Of a stretch of 64,000 nucleotides of DNA, positions 55,351 to 64,000 are shown piece by piece. Within the stretch, counting starts at the first letter, position 1; every line of letters begins with the position of its first letter. The notes under the pieces were generated by a model, which ran no database searches, was not told the DNA's origin, and saw only the letters and a list, made by a program, of their open reading frames with translations. Position numbers and translations under genes: made by a program. Source of the DNA: an uncultured Pirellulaceae bacterium (lineage in GTDB: Bacteria; Planctomycetota; Planctomycetia; Pirellulales; Pirellulaceae); NCBI GenBank assembly GCA_937944405.1, contig CALDYR010000102.1, positions 1 to 64,000 on the forward strand. The letters are read 5' to 3'.

Positions 55351-55539
55351 AGGCAGCTGCCACCAAAGATTCGTTGGGTCTCAAAAAGGCTCCGACACGG
55401 TGGCGTATCAATGAAGTTGCGAAACAAAAATTCGTGTTGACGGTGGTTGCGAAAATAGCCAGACTCAGTGACCGTCTGCGAACGGGAACAAGTTTTTCTA
55501 TCGCGACAGAGCCAACGCCAACTCACCAATGGAATCGGA

Positions 55540-56241
55540 ATGAGTTACTTACGATCTTTTTTCTACAAAAAACAACATGGTTTTATCCGTCCCGTGGTCG
55601 CAGTCGCGGGACTGACGGTGGCGGCAATGACCTTGGGATGCGGGGAATCAGAACTAACCCATTCCGCCAAAATTGGTGATGCGCCTTTGTCACAAACGCC
55701 CTCCGCGGCCAGTCAAGAAGCCACAACTTCAGTGGCCGTTTCGGCAACCAAGACAGAAGTTTCACCCGCCAAGCGAGAAACAAAGTTACCCGACGCCGAC
55801 ACCAGCCCCGAAGCGGTCTGTCAACTGTTCATGAAATACTTAAACTCTGGCGATCGCGTCAAAGCCGAACGCCTATTGACGTCGGTTGCTTTCGACACGA
55901 CGGCCAAAGCGGGGCTATATTTGCAACCGATGGGAAGTGTCGACGCTGATGTCACAATCAGCCCGGCGGTGTATGCGACCAATCAACAACAATTGGCTCA
56001 CGTTGAATGCACAATTACGGAAATCGAAAATGGGAAACCCATTCGAGACGAACTGACATGGATGGTTCGAAAAAGCAAATCCGGTTGGCGAATCTTTGGC
56101 ATGTTGCTAACCCTTGAAGAAGGCAGGCAAGATTTCCTCAGCCTCGAGAACGTTCAAGATGTCGATGCGATTTTGCTAATGAGCGGCGACAATGCCTCGA
56201 TGCGAAATGCGCAGATTGACTCAGCGGTGTTGCTAAAATAA
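55540..56241 (+). CDS. Putative lipoprotein, 233 aa
   Basis: The ATG at 55540 gives MSYLRSFFYKKQHGF, then a hydrophobic stretch ending VAAMTLGCGES. The LGC is a lipobox with the lipid-modified Cys at about 31. A Thr/Ser/Ala-rich linker follows. The C-terminal domain (about 85-225) has the SPEAVCQLFMKYLNSGD and GWRIFGM pattern of small alpha+beta (NTF2-like) domains. Function unknown. An upstream frame opening (55468) is not used. Confidence 0.65.
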   Translation: MSYLRSFFYKKQHGFIRPVVAVAGLTVAAMTLGCGESELTHSAKIGDAPLSQTPSAASQEATTSVAVSATKTEVSPAKRETKLPDADTSPEAVCQLFMKYLNSGDRVKAERLLTSVAFDTTAKAGLYLQPMGSVDADVTISPAVYATNQQQLAHVECTITEIENGKPIRDELTWMVRKSKSGWRIFGMLLTLEEGRQDFLSLENVQDVDAILLMSGDNASMRNAQIDSAVLLK

Positions 56242-56327
56242 CGACGCCGTGTTTTTCCGGATGACTTGGATGGAACCGGCGTCTTGATGCAGCCTTAACA
56301 GCACTTTAGCCCTATTGAAGAACGTTA

Positions 56328-58547
56328 TTACGGCGAAACCAATAGCGCCTGTTCGACCTTTGTGCGCAGCCAATCGTTGGTCGCCAAAAAGAGATAACTA
56401 CCCAACGACTGAGATCGCGCAGAAAAATACGCGCGGCCACGTTGCCCCGAATGAAGCGTTTGGCTGGTCGAGTCATCTAACGCCACCAGCACATCAAATC
56501 GAGGCGACAGCAGTACCATGCTTTGCTCCGAATTCGTGTTACTGTCGCGTGGTGCGGGCATCAACGGTAACGGTCCTCCAGCATTCGCACACAGTGATGG
56601 ATGCAATGGCCTGTTAGATGCGATTGGGTCAATACGTGTGATTGGGGATTCAAACAACCCGATTCCCGGCAACGCAATCCTCAAGGCACGGTCTTGGCTG
56701 AGTTGGATTGATTCTAAATCGCGTTGATCCACCGATACGATAACCTCTTTGGTATCCCGTTTGGCAACTGTCATCAACGGGTCGCCTTGGTTGACGAAAC
56801 TGCCAACCATTTGATGGAGTCTACGACCAAAAACGAAACCATCCAACGGGCTGCAAACGATCAATCCGTCGGCTTGCGCTCGTTTTTCGGCCCACTGCTT
56901 TTTCAGCCCGGCCAGTTTTTCGGCCTCAACACTGGCCTGCACTAATTCATTTTGTTGACGGTAGATCCTCTGCTGGATCGTCGCCGATTTGATTTCGCTG
57001 GCCAGCGCGTCGACCTCCAAGCTAAGTTCTTCGTTTCGCAAACGTATCAAGGGTTGGCCTTGAACGACATCCTCACCGTTACCGATTAGAATTTCGTCCA
57101 CAAATCCATCAGCCGTCGAACGAAGAATCGTCTCTTCGGCAAACTGCACAATCGCCGGGGCTGACTTTGTTGGCGGGGCCTTCAACACCCAAAACAATGC
57201 GCCGATCAATACCGTTGCTGACAACACACTCAACGCGACGCGTTTTCGGTTGATGGGTTTAGGAGATTCTGGCGAGAAATGGAGTTTGTACTGTTTCATC
57301 AGCGGCAAACCGAACCAAAGCACAACGCCCAACGCACCGAGTATCAGTCCGGCCCCGTTGAACATGACACTAGCGGTAATCACCAAACCGATGCTGACCG
57401 AAAACTTCCAAAAGAACGCCAATGCCCCGTAGATCTTAACGACCCGACGCTCGCGGTGGGGAAACAAGTTCGGCGTCTTCGGCGTGCCCAGCAAAAAATG
57501 TTTCAGTCGATCGCCGAACCATTGGGTCCCTTTGGTATAAAGATTGGGAACCTTCAGTAAATCCGAAAGAATGAAATAGCCATCGAAACGCATCAGTGGG
57601 TTGGCGTTAAACAATACCGTCGTTACGCTGGCCATGATGAAAACATTGTAAGCGGTATCAGCGGTCAATCCTCGACTGTTGGCCCAGATGATCAGCGCGA
57701 CGAAGGAAACGAACAATTCAACATACATACCCGCAGCGGCCACGATAATCCTTTGCCAGCGACTGGGGAACCGCCACATCGATGTCACATTCACGAACGC
57801 CATCGGCGTGAACAGCAACATCAAAACGCCGGCTTCGGGCACTTCACCGCCGTATCGCTTACAGGAAACGCCATGAGCGAATTCGTGAATGATTTTCAAA
57901 ATCAACCAAAATACCAACAGCGATATCCAACTGGTGCCTGACAAAATCCCCTGCGACGCGGCACAAAACTTTGGCCACTGCGTGATCACGGTCTGCATCG
58001 CCCACGCCCCAACGCATAACCATCCCAGCAAGAACCACTTCGAAAACAACTTGTCAAACCAAGGTTCAGCCGCCGACAAAAAACGATTGGGGTCGAACAA
58101 TTTGATTTTGAACGAGATTGGATTGACCTTGCTCATTAGCGCCTGATTCTTCAGCGCTTCGGATTGGGTCTTAATTCTATTGGTCGAATCCAGCGACTGC
58201 GAAATGGTAAGGTTTGATCGCACCAACCACTGGCAAATCGTTCCGGCTTGATCTTCGTTGACTGCGTCATGTCCGTTGCTGTGTAATTCGGCGATCACTT
58301 CAGCGACCGTACGGGCACCATCAAGAGACGCGATAAATTGAAATTCGGCGACTCCAATTTGAAAGTATTTCGACCGCACCGGGTCTTCGACAACGACAAA
58401 AGTGTTTTCGTCTTCGGACCGTGTATCAAATTTCAATTCCGTCCGAAGCTTCAGCTTTGCCTGGAGCCATTGTGATCTCGGGTTTGACGCTTCTTCAGCG
58501 CGTTTGGCACTGGTGAACACCGTTGAAAATTGTGGTGAGATGCTCAT
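56328..58547 (-). CDS. PqqD-like / peptidase M50 / HlyD fusion, 739 aa
   Basis: The start ATG (58547-58545) shares a base with the upstream stop (TAATG), so the two are coupled; a longer frame start is not used. Residues about 40-115 look PqqD-like. A membrane metalloprotease of site-2 type follows, with IIHEFAHG (His221, Glu222, His225) and the later NPLMRFDGYF (Asp about 322) to complete the zinc site. Several helices surround it. From about 460 a helix leads to a HlyD-type adaptor region (lipoyl-like and coiled-coil) outside the cytoplasm. It probably cleaves or exports a peptide or protein, with the two adaptor genes. The substrate is unknown. Confidence 0.85.
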   Translation of the reverse strand: MSISPQFSTVFTSAKRAEEASNPRSQWLQAKLKLRTELKFDTRSEDENTFVVVEDPVRSKYFQIGVAEFQFIASLDGARTVAEVIAELHSNGHDAVNEDQAGTICQWLVRSNLTISQSLDSTNRIKTQSEALKNQALMSKVNPISFKIKLFDPNRFLSAAEPWFDKLFSKWFLLGWLCVGAWAMQTVITQWPKFCAASQGILSGTSWISLLVFWLILKIIHEFAHGVSCKRYGGEVPEAGVLMLLFTPMAFVNVTSMWRFPSRWQRIIVAAAGMYVELFVSFVALIIWANSRGLTADTAYNVFIMASVTTVLFNANPLMRFDGYFILSDLLKVPNLYTKGTQWFGDRLKHFLLGTPKTPNLFPHRERRVVKIYGALAFFWKFSVSIGLVITASVMFNGAGLILGALGVVLWFGLPLMKQYKLHFSPESPKPINRKRVALSVLSATVLIGALFWVLKAPPTKSAPAIVQFAEETILRSTADGFVDEILIGNGEDVVQGQPLIRLRNEELSLEVDALASEIKSATIQQRIYRQQNELVQASVEAEKLAGLKKQWAEKRAQADGLIVCSPLDGFVFGRRLHQMVGSFVNQGDPLMTVAKRDTKEVIVSVDQRDLESIQLSQDRALRIALPGIGLFESPITRIDPIASNRPLHPSLCANAGGPLPLMPAPRDSNTNSEQSMVLLSPRFDVLVALDDSTSQTLHSGQRGRAYFSARSQSLGSYLFLATNDWLRTKVEQALLVSP

Positions 58548-60466
58548 TACCAAATCGTCCAATAACGCAGCGATTCCCATGCGCCATGGAACAGGTTCCA
58601 ACCAATGGGCGACCAGCGCGTAGTGATTTTGGCGTTCCCTTCCATCCCCGGTCGAAGGTCTCCGGCTGAATTATCGATTTCGACTTCAGCAATGAAAACC
58701 GTTTGATCGTCAACAATTTCGGCGCTGGGGTGAATTTGCTGGACCTTCCCTGCCCAACTCTGGTAAGGGAAAGCGTTGATTTTCAGGGCGACCGCATCGC
58801 CTTGGTGAACATAATGAATTTCTGATTCGGGTATGCCAATTTCCGCAACCATCGTTTCCAGCGGCGCGACCTCAAATAGATTCTGCCCCATCTCAAGCGG
58901 GGCGCCTTGGGCCTTCTCCATATCTCCGGCAACAATGACACCGCCGATCGGTGAGCGCGTCTCAAGATCTTTCATGCGATTGTTGAGCAACTGAATTTGC
59001 GACCAAAACCGATTCATTTCGCTTCGCGCGATTTGGCTTTGTGCAATCTCGCGCACCGCAAGGGATGAATCCCTTCGGCGTTTGGCGCCCTCGTACTGGG
59101 CTTCTAACCCGGCTAATTCTATTCTCAACTGCCGTCCGTCAAGCCGAGCGATGATTTGATCTTGGGAGACCACGTCACCAATTTTGACGAAAGACTTTTC
59201 TAAAATTCCGTCATAGGGAGCGGCCACAAAACGCCGCTCAATCGGCTGAAGTTGGCACTCGCAGGGTACGCGGTAAGGCATCGGCACCGCCATCAGCCCG
59301 ACGACAATAAGTGCTGCGATACACAGCTTCCGCATTGTCGATTTTCCTTTCCTCAGTTTTAACCTTAACAGCTCACCGGTCGAACAAGTCGCTCGGCTGA
59401 CGATATAAAACTGCTTCGCGACCAACGCCGCCATTTTCTCAACGTAAGGTTGTTGATTGATTCGGTCGCGATCAGCAAAGGTGACCAACAACGCACCGAC
59501 GATTTCATCGCCATCTACTTTCATCGGCAGACTGATCGCGGAGGCAGCATTGGCGTCGGCGCACCAATTCTCAAGCGGCAAAACTCGCGCCGCGGCGATT
59601 TGGGCGTCCTGATTTGGAAACGCGACCGACGCCCTCGAAGATACCGATTGATCGATCGCGGAAAGCAGTCGTTTGTTATTTGTCGCCGCGGCGTCAAGGT
59701 TTTCCACGTCAGAGACTGCCAGCAAATGGGATCTTTGGTGGACATCGACCTGAGCGATCGCGACTTGGTTGGCATCAAACAGGCGGCGAAAGTTGTTCAC
59801 AATCGCAATCGCGGCTTCGGTGGTGTTCTTCGAATCGCTGATTTCGTTTAACAACTGCAAGGCTTCGTTGAGCGTCTGGGATTGGGATTTCACCAAAACT
59901 AATTGTCGCCGTTGTGCCCACTGGCTGACAGATTGCGAAACGATGCCCAGCATCCACTGTAATCTCAATGTACTCTGATCGTTCGCAGCAAAACATGCCG
60001 TCAGGATTTCGCGCGAATCGTCTTGTGATAACCCCGCCTCAAGCGGCGCCGCAACCAGAACATGTTCACGATCGGGCAATACCAACGCGCTGCAAATTTG
60101 ATCATACGATTCGGATTTCTGCACGACATCGGTAATTTGGTCTTCCACCGACAGCCACACAGCAGCAGCGCTGTCATCAGAAACAGCTGATGTGCGGAGC
60201 GTCTTATCGGCGGCAGCAACTTGAACACGCCACAACGCCAGACACTCCGTTTGGACGGCAATAATCTCAAAGAGCGCTTTGAAAAGTTCATCGGCGGTAC
60301 CGGCCGCATCGACCGCCCGCGCAACGTCCCGAATCAAAGGCTGGGTTTCGATTTCCAACAGCTCCACACCGATCGGTTGTGACGAAACGGCGTTGCGCGG
60401 GTCGTCTGCAGAGGCGCTGGTAACGCGCGGCGAAACGGAATCGGGAGTTGAAGGCAACTGCGACAT
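58547..60466 (-). CDS. GAF-domain HlyD-type membrane fusion protein, 639 aa
   Basis: The N-terminal 370 residues look like two GAF-like units, cytoplasmic by topology. A single helix (about 376-396: KLCIAALIVVGLMAVPMPY) then leads outside. The last 240 residues form a HlyD-type adaptor: PYDGILEKSFVKIGDVVSQDQ (lipoyl half), a coiled coil, a second lipoyl half and a beta-barrel. ATG start. It lies between the simple adaptor and the M50 gene in the same operon. A GAF on an adaptor suggests that the export complex is gated by an internal ligand; this is inference. Confidence 0.83.
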   Translation of the reverse strand: MSQLPSTPDSVSPRVTSASADDPRNAVSSQPIGVELLEIETQPLIRDVARAVDAAGTADELFKALFEIIAVQTECLALWRVQVAAADKTLRTSAVSDDSAAAVWLSVEDQITDVVQKSESYDQICSALVLPDREHVLVAAPLEAGLSQDDSREILTACFAANDQSTLRLQWMLGIVSQSVSQWAQRRQLVLVKSQSQTLNEALQLLNEISDSKNTTEAAIAIVNNFRRLFDANQVAIAQVDVHQRSHLLAVSDVENLDAAATNNKRLLSAIDQSVSSRASVAFPNQDAQIAAARVLPLENWCADANAASAISLPMKVDGDEIVGALLVTFADRDRINQQPYVEKMAALVAKQFYIVSRATCSTGELLRLKLRKGKSTMRKLCIAALIVVGLMAVPMPYRVPCECQLQPIERRFVAAPYDGILEKSFVKIGDVVSQDQIIARLDGRQLRIELAGLEAQYEGAKRRRDSSLAVREIAQSQIARSEMNRFWSQIQLLNNRMKDLETRSPIGGVIVAGDMEKAQGAPLEMGQNLFEVAPLETMVAEIGIPESEIHYVHQGDAVALKINAFPYQSWAGKVQQIHPSAEIVDDQTVFIAEVEIDNSAGDLRPGMEGNAKITTRWSPIGWNLFHGAWESLRYWTIW

Positions 60467-60588
60467 GGTAGGTGGGAGCGACCTTACGATAGTCAGAAGT
60501 GGGGTTAGGTTACTGTCGCGGCGTCAGCGGCACGCACTGTGATATGTCTTTTTATGTCTGTCATCCGTGGGCCTTTTCTGGAACATCG

Positions 60589-61395
60589 TTAAACGTTCAA
60601 AGTGCAACTTTCGCCGCTGCGAATCTGGTAGTTTTCGTTGTCGATCACGAATTTGATTTCCACGGTCCCGCTTTGGGGATTGATCTCCACCCCCACACTA
60701 TGGACCTCTGCCTGAACGGTGGAACCGCTACTGAGTTGGAGATCGTAGGTTTGGCCAACCTGAAAATCGCGGGCCGTTCGTGAATCGACATTAAACGTTG
60801 CCAGTAGTTTGTCGACTTGGATCAGTGTGCAAATTTCTGGATGCAAAGGCGATAGGAACTCGCCTTCGCGGCTAACGACCTTCGAAATAAATCCATCGAA
60901 AGGGGCTCGTATAGTACGGCGTTCGAGTTGCACTTGCGCTCTTCTCTTTTCGATTTCGCGTACTGCGGCCTCTTCTACAGCGTTGAAGTAATTTGCTTCG
61001 GCGATCGACATTTCCAATGAAGCGCGAATGATTTCGCTATCGCTGGCATGCCCCTGTTGTTTTAAAAGTTCCAAACGTTGTGTGATCGCGCGGCGTTTTT
61101 TCAGAGTGTTACCAGCGGAGCGCTGTTGGCTTATTGAACCAGCGACCTTGGTGGCAATTTCTAATTGAATCTGTTGGACTCGTGAATCCAATTTTGCGAC
61201 GACGTCGTTCTCCCGGACCGTTTGGCCTTCCACAACCATCAATTCAGCGATCGCGCCGGTTTCGTCACTGGAGAGTTCGATCCTGCGAAAGGGTTCGATG
61301 AAACCTTCGACCGCAAAATTTTCTGATTGTGCGAATGTGACTTGAGCCGACACAGCAACGATTAAGAACGTTAATAGTGTTGTGAACCGTTTCAT
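60589..61395 (-). CDS. Periplasmic adaptor (HlyD/RND type), 268 aa
   Basis: The start MKRFTTLLTFLIVAVSAQVTFA is a signal peptide; an upstream ATG adds 32 unrelated residues. The mature part has the two lipoyl halves (RIELSSDETGAIAELMVVEG and APFDGFISKVVSREGEFLS) with a coiled-coil hairpin between. No RND or ABC pump gene lies beside it. It is first in the operon, 122 bp before the GAF-HlyD gene. It probably forms the outer-envelope part of the same complex. Confidence 0.85.
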   Translation of the reverse strand: MKRFTTLLTFLIVAVSAQVTFAQSENFAVEGFIEPFRRIELSSDETGAIAELMVVEGQTVRENDVVAKLDSRVQQIQLEIATKVAGSISQQRSAGNTLKKRRAITQRLELLKQQGHASDSEIIRASLEMSIAEANYFNAVEEAAVREIEKRRAQVQLERRTIRAPFDGFISKVVSREGEFLSPLHPEICTLIQVDKLLATFNVDSRTARDFQVGQTYDLQLSSGSTVQAEVHSVGVEINPQSGTVEIKFVIDNENYQIRSGESCTLNV

Positions 61396-61700
61396 GATTT
61401 TTACAGCCTGTGGGACGCTATTGGGGGGCAGCGGAAGCTTTTGCTGGAAGAGTAAAATCTTTCGTTCTCTGAAACGCTGATAAAGCCGCATTTTGCGGCA
61501 GACAGATGCCAGAAGACTTCGGACATTGATAAAACGTTAGCTTACCGATAACCTGCGGACAGAATATGGAGGAAATTCTTTGCGTCTCAGACCGCGCGTG
61601 CCTCCCCAGACCCAACAACCGTTGTGACGGTTAAACTTTTAAGCGAAACAAGTCCTCAAATCGAGCACTGTGCCAACCAAGATAAAATTTAGAGGTGACG
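61396..61700. other. Spacer between divergent adaptor and Cys-rich genes
   Basis: A perfect 6-bp hairpin GCCGCA-TTT-TGCGGC lies at 61485-61499. Promoters of both genes should be here; none is clear. No coding signal. Confidence 0.3.
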
Positions 61701-62597
61701 ATGAAACGAACTGCGGCCGTATTGGGGCCAACGCCACCTTTTATACGGTGGGCGATCAAGAAGGAATGCGCTTTACGGGACCTCGAAGTTGAAAATTTGG
61801 CGGACCAAACGTTTCGCCAATTAAGAAACCTGCGCGAACTTTCCAACGGCTATCGTGAAAATCGCGTTTTCGATGGTATCTGCGTTCATCCCGCACCAAT
61901 CGGCGCAGCGACACAGCTTCGTGCTTTCCCCATCAAAGAGGTATTCGATTTTTTTGGTGACCAACAATCGTTGTCCTCCCGTTGCGGAAATTGCACCGCA
62001 AACAGCTGCGCTCACCGCGACGACAATTTAGAAACCGACTGGGCGGGATGCTTTGGATTGCTGCCAGTGAATCTCAATTTCACTTTCGGACACACACGCC
62101 AATGCCAAGCGTTACCGACGGACGATCTTGTCGCTTTGGTCGATAACGCACTGGAAAAAGAGAATGACTTTCACCGACTTTGGACCCAAAAATGGGTTCC
62201 GCCGAACGCCGTCAGTGAATTGGCGACCATCTTTGAAGCGGTCTCCGCGCAGCGAAAAAACCATCCGCACCTGCAGCAGTTCACCGATGCTTGCCGCCGG
62301 TGTGCCGATTTCAATCTGCCGTTGTTTGCCGAACTAATCCCCAGCGGATTTTCGGATGGCGTTCATTGGAAATTGAATAGGGCTTGTGAAGTATGCCGGT
62401 TCGAATCAACAACGCCGCGCACCAAAGGGATGGCTTGCCCGGTCTGCAAGACGCGCCACGCAGACGATTTTGGTAGAAAGGCGAAGGTGCTGGGGTTGAG
62501 GCCCTACTTACGGTTGGCGCGGGTCATCGGGGAGCCGCAAACGCACCAATTCATTGAACGCTATCGCGCACATTTAAAACAGCACCGTCCGAATTAA
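61701..62597 (+). CDS. Unknown Cys-rich protein, 298 aa
   Basis: I do not recognise a family. An AGAGG site 5 nt upstream favours the ATG at 61701 over the GTG at 61695. There are several Cys/His clusters: CGNCTANSC at about 93-101 followed by His, DACRRCADF near 195, and CEVC...CPVC near 230-250, the last a zinc-ribbon pattern. The first group could also bind Fe-S. There is no signal peptide, so the protein is cytoplasmic. Its function cannot be read. Confidence 0.65.
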   Translation: MKRTAAVLGPTPPFIRWAIKKECALRDLEVENLADQTFRQLRNLRELSNGYRENRVFDGICVHPAPIGAATQLRAFPIKEVFDFFGDQQSLSSRCGNCTANSCAHRDDNLETDWAGCFGLLPVNLNFTFGHTRQCQALPTDDLVALVDNALEKENDFHRLWTQKWVPPNAVSELATIFEAVSAQRKNHPHLQQFTDACRRCADFNLPLFAELIPSGFSDGVHWKLNRACEVCRFESTTPRTKGMACPVCKTRHADDFGRKAKVLGLRPYLRLARVIGEPQTHQFIERYRAHLKQHRPN

Positions 62598-62638
62598 AAC
62601 AGCATCATCGACAATTAGAGAATAGAGATTGGCAAAAT

Positions 62639-62830
62639 TTAGCGTTTGAAAAAACCCCGTAGCGAATCCTTGGTCTCGAACTCGGAGTACAATTTTTCGA
62701 GTTCGTCTAACTGCGTCTCCAACCAACCCTCAAATTCGGCTTCCGTTCGGAACGGGCTTACGTTCTTTGTACGGGCCGCGATTTTGGGAAGATCATCGGT
62801 CAAGTTGTCGTATTTATGAGTCTTGGTCAT
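62639..62830 (-). CDS. Small helical protein, 63 aa
   Basis: The frame starts at MTKTHKYDNLTDDL (an ATG 12 bp further up is also open). The sequence is charged and helical, with FEGWLETQLDELEKLYSEF, and ends GFFKR. No family recognised. It has good coding character for its length and runs opposite to the Cys-rich gene. It might be a lineage-specific small protein. Confidence 0.5.
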   Translation of the reverse strand: MTKTHKYDNLTDDLPKIAARTKNVSPFRTEAEFEGWLETQLDELEKLYSEFETKDSLRGFFKR

Positions 62831-63348
62831 CACCGGCCTCACTTTTAAAAGTTAATGCGAGTTTGACATGTGCTAGAAGTGGTTATTATTTGGACGCAAA
62901 AGACATGCCGAATGTTTCACAAAATATCTAGGTTTTCTCACGTGCGGGGAAAACGTGAAAAACATTCGTTTTATGCTGGATTTGTTAACTTTAAAATTCT
63001 CAACAAATTCCCTCGGCTGACGTGGCCCATATTTCGACGTGTCATAAAGGCAACGGGTTCGCTACTTTTTAATAACCCGGTTGATGCTTTTTGAGGTAAC
63101 TGCTGGGCGAATTTTTGGCTCTTCACGAATTTTAGTGGCGAGCTTCGAAATCGTAGTGGGATTGGCCAGAATTCCCAATGGCTGTGTTTGAGGGGCTTCG
63201 GGCCAATTCGACTACGTTCACTGGAAAAGGCAAGCTTGGGCGCGTTAATCTTGGGGGCCACCCGGTGCCACAAAGTTTCTGGAAGAACCATTTTTTACTC
63301 AATGTCCCTGAAACGTTGGCCGAATGCCAACCACGCAAGGATCGAAAG
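62831..63348. other. Intergenic region holding repeat copy E
   Basis: A TTGACA (near 62855) with a TTATTT 17 bp on may be a plus-strand promoter, but the next gene starts about 490 bp later. The right half is repeat copy E. No gene otherwise. Confidence 0.35.
63129..63318 (+). repeat. Dispersed repeat, copy E (most complete)
   Basis: The order of blocks is ATTTTAGTGGCGAGCTTCG, GTAGTGGGATTGGCCAGAAT, GGGCCAATTCGACTACGTTC, ACTGGAAAAGGCAAGCTTGG, GCCACAAAGTTTCTGGAAG, then TCCCTGAAACGTTGGCC. It ends about 30 bp before the S9 peptidase gene. The inverted repeat is weaker than in copy A. Confidence 0.7.
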
Positions 63349-64000
63349 ATGCAGGAAGCAATGACCACTTTTCGCCCTTCAACGCCACACGAACCCGCCG
63401 GTGGCTACCGTCTACCACCTGGATCGGTCGCGGATATCATCAGCGCGTCTTCAGAACCAAACGTCCTGCTTAGTCCCGACGGCGGTGGGATGTTGATGAT
63501 TGAGTCAGATACGATGCCTGACATCTCCGACCTCGCGCGACCGATGGATTGTTTAGCCGGGTTACGAATCGACCCGCAGGCTAACGTTCTTTTCCACTCC
63601 CGTTACCGCACAGGGATTCTTTATCAACCCATCCATTGTTCGACGAAGCCTGCCCCAACGGAGCGCGTCGAAATGAAAATGGACGGCGAAAGCGGTTTCG
63701 GAAATTCCGACAGCAACCGTCGTACGAAGATTGGATTAGTGAAATGGTCACATAATAGTCACGACTTCGTCTTCACCGTATTGACGGCCACTGGCACGGC
63801 TTTATTCGCCGCTGATACTGATTCCCTTCACCCCAAACTAATCCATCCTCGTTTCTCCGGGGTGCTCAATGATTTAAAGTGGATGCCCGACGGGAAGCAT
63901 CTGGTTTTCTCGGTCGTGCCAGAAAACCACTGCCCTCCACCGATCCCCGTTTCTCCTCTTGGGCCTCAAATTCAAGAGGCTTCTGGGGAAACGTCCCCAA
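63349..64000 (+). CDS. S9 family peptidase, N-terminal part (runs off the window)
   Basis: The frame is open from ATG 63349 (AAGGA 7 nt upstream) to the window end, 217 codons. It reads MQEAMTTFRPSTPHEPAGGY, then blocks typical of the beta-propeller of prolyl-oligopeptidase relatives, such as LKWMPDGKHLVFSVVPENH, and PQIQEASGETSP near the end. The catalytic domain would lie beyond the window. No signal peptide is seen, so it is probably cytoplasmic or uses another start. ATG at 63361 is an alternative start. Confidence 0.7.
   Translation, partial: MQEAMTTFRPSTPHEPAGGYRLPPGSVADIISASSEPNVLLSPDGGGMLMIESDTMPDISDLARPMDCLAGLRIDPQANVLFHSRYRTGILYQPIHCSTKPAPTERVEMKMDGESGFGNSDSNRRTKIGLVKWSHNSHDFVFTVLTATGTALFAADTDSLHPKLIHPRFSGVLNDLKWMPDGKHLVFSVVPENHCPPPIPVSPLGPQIQEASGETSP

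Overview
This window looks like chromosomal DNA from a planctomycete, probably near Pirellulaceae. That placement is inference from gene content. The supporting signs are DUF4332-type proteins, several large proteins of unknown function, a futalosine-pathway menaquinone gene pair, a plant-type (class II) DAHP synthase, a peptidase M50/HlyD/GAF operon, short or unrelated operons on both strands, many TTG starts and few clear Shine-Dalgarno sites. Most genes are ordinary chromosomal genes. No prophage, plasmid or CRISPR locus is visible.

Layout. 1-2.0 kb: initiator tRNA, an unknown membrane protein, a broken IS5-type transposase and one copy of a dispersed repeat. 2-4.5 kb: class II DAHP synthase and RNase III. 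4.5-7.4 kb: a sulfotransferase and the overlapping pair mqnB-mqnD. 7.4-8.1 kb: a graveyard with a nucleoside-transporter tail, a strong hairpin, an ISL3-type transposase head and a truncated repeat. 8.1-14.2 kb: a membrane protein, a secreted esterase, a condensation-like acyltransferase and an unknown exported protein. 14.4-17.8 kb: a hybrid histidine kinase and a dual-specificity phosphatase. 18.5-25.7 kb: der, family-4 uracil-DNA glycosylase, KDG kinase, argB-argF and an RlmM-like methyltransferase.

25.9-30.0 kb holds a two-gene redox operon: an exported FAD oxidoreductase and a membrane protein with two FMN-binding domains and cysteine motifs of NosR type. 30.1-35.6 kb: selO, a family 2 glycosyltransferase, a 2OG-Fe(II) oxygenase and a long acyl-CoA dehydrogenase. 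36.1-41.2 kb: an SbcD/Mre11-like protein that has lost several catalytic residues, next to a YhaN/Rad50-like ATPase. The small SRP RNA follows on the minus strand with its own promoter and terminator. 41.5-44.4 kb: DUF58 and von Willebrand A proteins. 44.4-47.7 kb: a surface polysaccharide group (WecG/TagA, polysaccharide deacetylase, family 4 glycosyltransferase). 48.1-50.0 kb: an RDD protein and an exported esterase. 50.3-54.1 kb: a second Rad50-like ATPase fused to DUF4332-like domains through an Arg/Ser/Asp-rich linker. 54.6-56.2 kb: two unknown envelope proteins. 56.3-61.4 kb: a three-gene minus-strand operon (periplasmic adaptor, GAF-HlyD protein, PqqD-M50-HlyD protein). 61.7-64 kb: a cysteine-rich unknown protein, a small helical protein, another repeat copy and the start of an S9 peptidase.

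The features most worth a second look are the two Rad50-like ATPases, one beside a degenerate nuclease and one fused to DUF4332. Next are the M50/HlyD/GAF operon, the flavin redox operon, a dispersed repeat with at least five copies (two at broken transposase genes), and a recurring pattern of 14-17 bp tandem duplications. Function calls rest on motifs read by eye; no database search was run.
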